From: Bordetella sp.
GTDB lineage: Bacteria > Pseudomonadota > Gammaproteobacteria > Burkholderiales > Burkholderiaceae_B
Assembly (NCBI GenBank): GCA_027450125.1
Contig: DAIDKG010000317.1
Location: 1 to 6,665 of the forward strand
DNA length: 6,665 nt
Direction of reading: 5' to 3'
Below the pieces are notes generated by a model. The model worked only from the letters and a program-made list of their open reading frames with translations, was not told where the DNA came from and did no database searches. The position numbers and the translations under genes are program-made. Shown in pieces: positions 6,284 to 6,665 of the stretch. Within the stretch, counting starts at the first letter, position 1; each line of letters starts with the position of its first letter.

Positions 6284-6665
6284 TTGAGCGCCGCCGACTC
6301 TCACGACACACCCGCAGCCGCCGGCTGGCGCATCCAGGCCCAGGGCGACCGCTGCCTGCTGGTGCGCCTGGGCGACACGATCGACATCCGCACCGGACGC
6401 ACCTGCCTGGCCGCGGCCCGCCTGCTGCGCGACGCCGGCCTGCCCGGCGTCACCGATATCGTGCCTTCGTTCACCACGGTGGCAGTGCATTACCTGCCCG
6501 GCATCGACGGCCCCAGCCATGCGCAGATGGCCGAACGCGTCGCAGGGCTGTTCGCCGGCGGCATCGCCATCGACGAGGCAGACGGCCGGGACATCGAAAT
6601 CCCTGTCTGCTACGGCGGCGATCTCGGTCCCGACCTGGCCGAAGTGGCTGCGCACGCCGGCATCG
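6284..6665 (+). CDS. pxpB: PxpB/KipI-family 5-oxoprolinase subunit, N-terminal part (runs off window)
   Basis: The reading frame has no stop from 6284 to the window end: 127 codons, roughly half of the family's usual 220-240 residues. Diagnostic segments are GDRCLLVRLGDTIDI (residues 21-35), LPGVTDIVPSFTTVAVHY (53-70), EIPVCYGG (105-112) and LGPDLAEVAAHAGI (114-127), characteristic of KipI/PxpB (allophanate-hydrolase subunit 1 fold). PxpB works with PxpA and PxpC as the ATP-dependent 5-oxoprolinase that opens 5-oxoproline to glutamate; B. subtilis KipI is the homologue that inhibits kinase KinA. There is no in-frame ATG before residue 82, which would remove the conserved N-terminus. TTG 6284 is therefore the best start, with a weak TGAAG eight bases upstream. 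It follows the VOC stop by 23 bases with no terminator between, so co-transcription is likely. pxpC and pxpA would be expected next but are outside the window. Confidence 0.85.
   Translation, partial: MSAADSHDTPAAAGWRIQAQGDRCLLVRLGDTIDIRTGRTCLAAARLLRDAGLPGVTDIVPSFTTVAVHYLPGIDGPSHAQMAERVAGLFAGGIAIDEADGRDIEIPVCYGGDLGPDLAEVAAHAGI

Overview
The window is a stretch of ordinary, very GC-rich proteobacterial chromosome, most likely from Bordetella or a close relative in the Alcaligenaceae. This genus guess rests on protein character (PhoR, MetR and MetE resemble the enterobacterial proteins but with betaproteobacterial features), gene density and strong G/C third-position bias; it is inference, not a database match. 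Coding sequence fills almost everything, and the AT-rich DNA is confined to two divergent regulatory regions.

Layout. (1) 1-560, plus strand: the C-terminal kinase domain of a PhoR-type phosphate sensor, cut by the window edge. (2) 562-1311, minus: a Tat-exported beta-class carbonic anhydrase, convergent with phoR with one base between the two stop codons. (3) 1457-2335, minus: metR, LysR-family activator of methionine biosynthesis. (4) 2336-2450: divergent metR/metE control region with a perfect MetR box, a degenerate second site two helical turns away and a plausible metE promoter. (5) 2451-4742, plus: metE, cobalamin-independent methionine synthase, ending at a strong intrinsic terminator (4771-4803). 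(6) 4842-5705, minus: a second LysR-type regulator of unknown target. (7) 5706-5825: AT-rich divergent region with a LysR-type T-N11-A motif inside a larger inverted repeat. (8) 5826-6260, plus: a small VOC/glyoxalase-fold metalloprotein. (9) 6284 to the window end, plus: the N-terminal half of a PxpB/KipI-family 5-oxoprolinase subunit, starting at TTG, 23 bases after the VOC gene.

How the genes work together. metR and metE form the classic divergent pair: MetR senses homocysteine and activates metE, whose product methylates homocysteine. The right-hand block looks like an independent unit in which a LysR regulator controls a VOC gene co-transcribed with pxpB, probably leading into 5-oxoproline (pyroglutamate) catabolism genes beyond the window. 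phoR and the carbonic anhydrase are neighbours without an evident functional link. I see no mobile element, CRISPR array, tRNA/rRNA or phage gene. I do not see a wholly new system; the least explained part is the LysR-VOC-pxpB unit with its palindromic operator.
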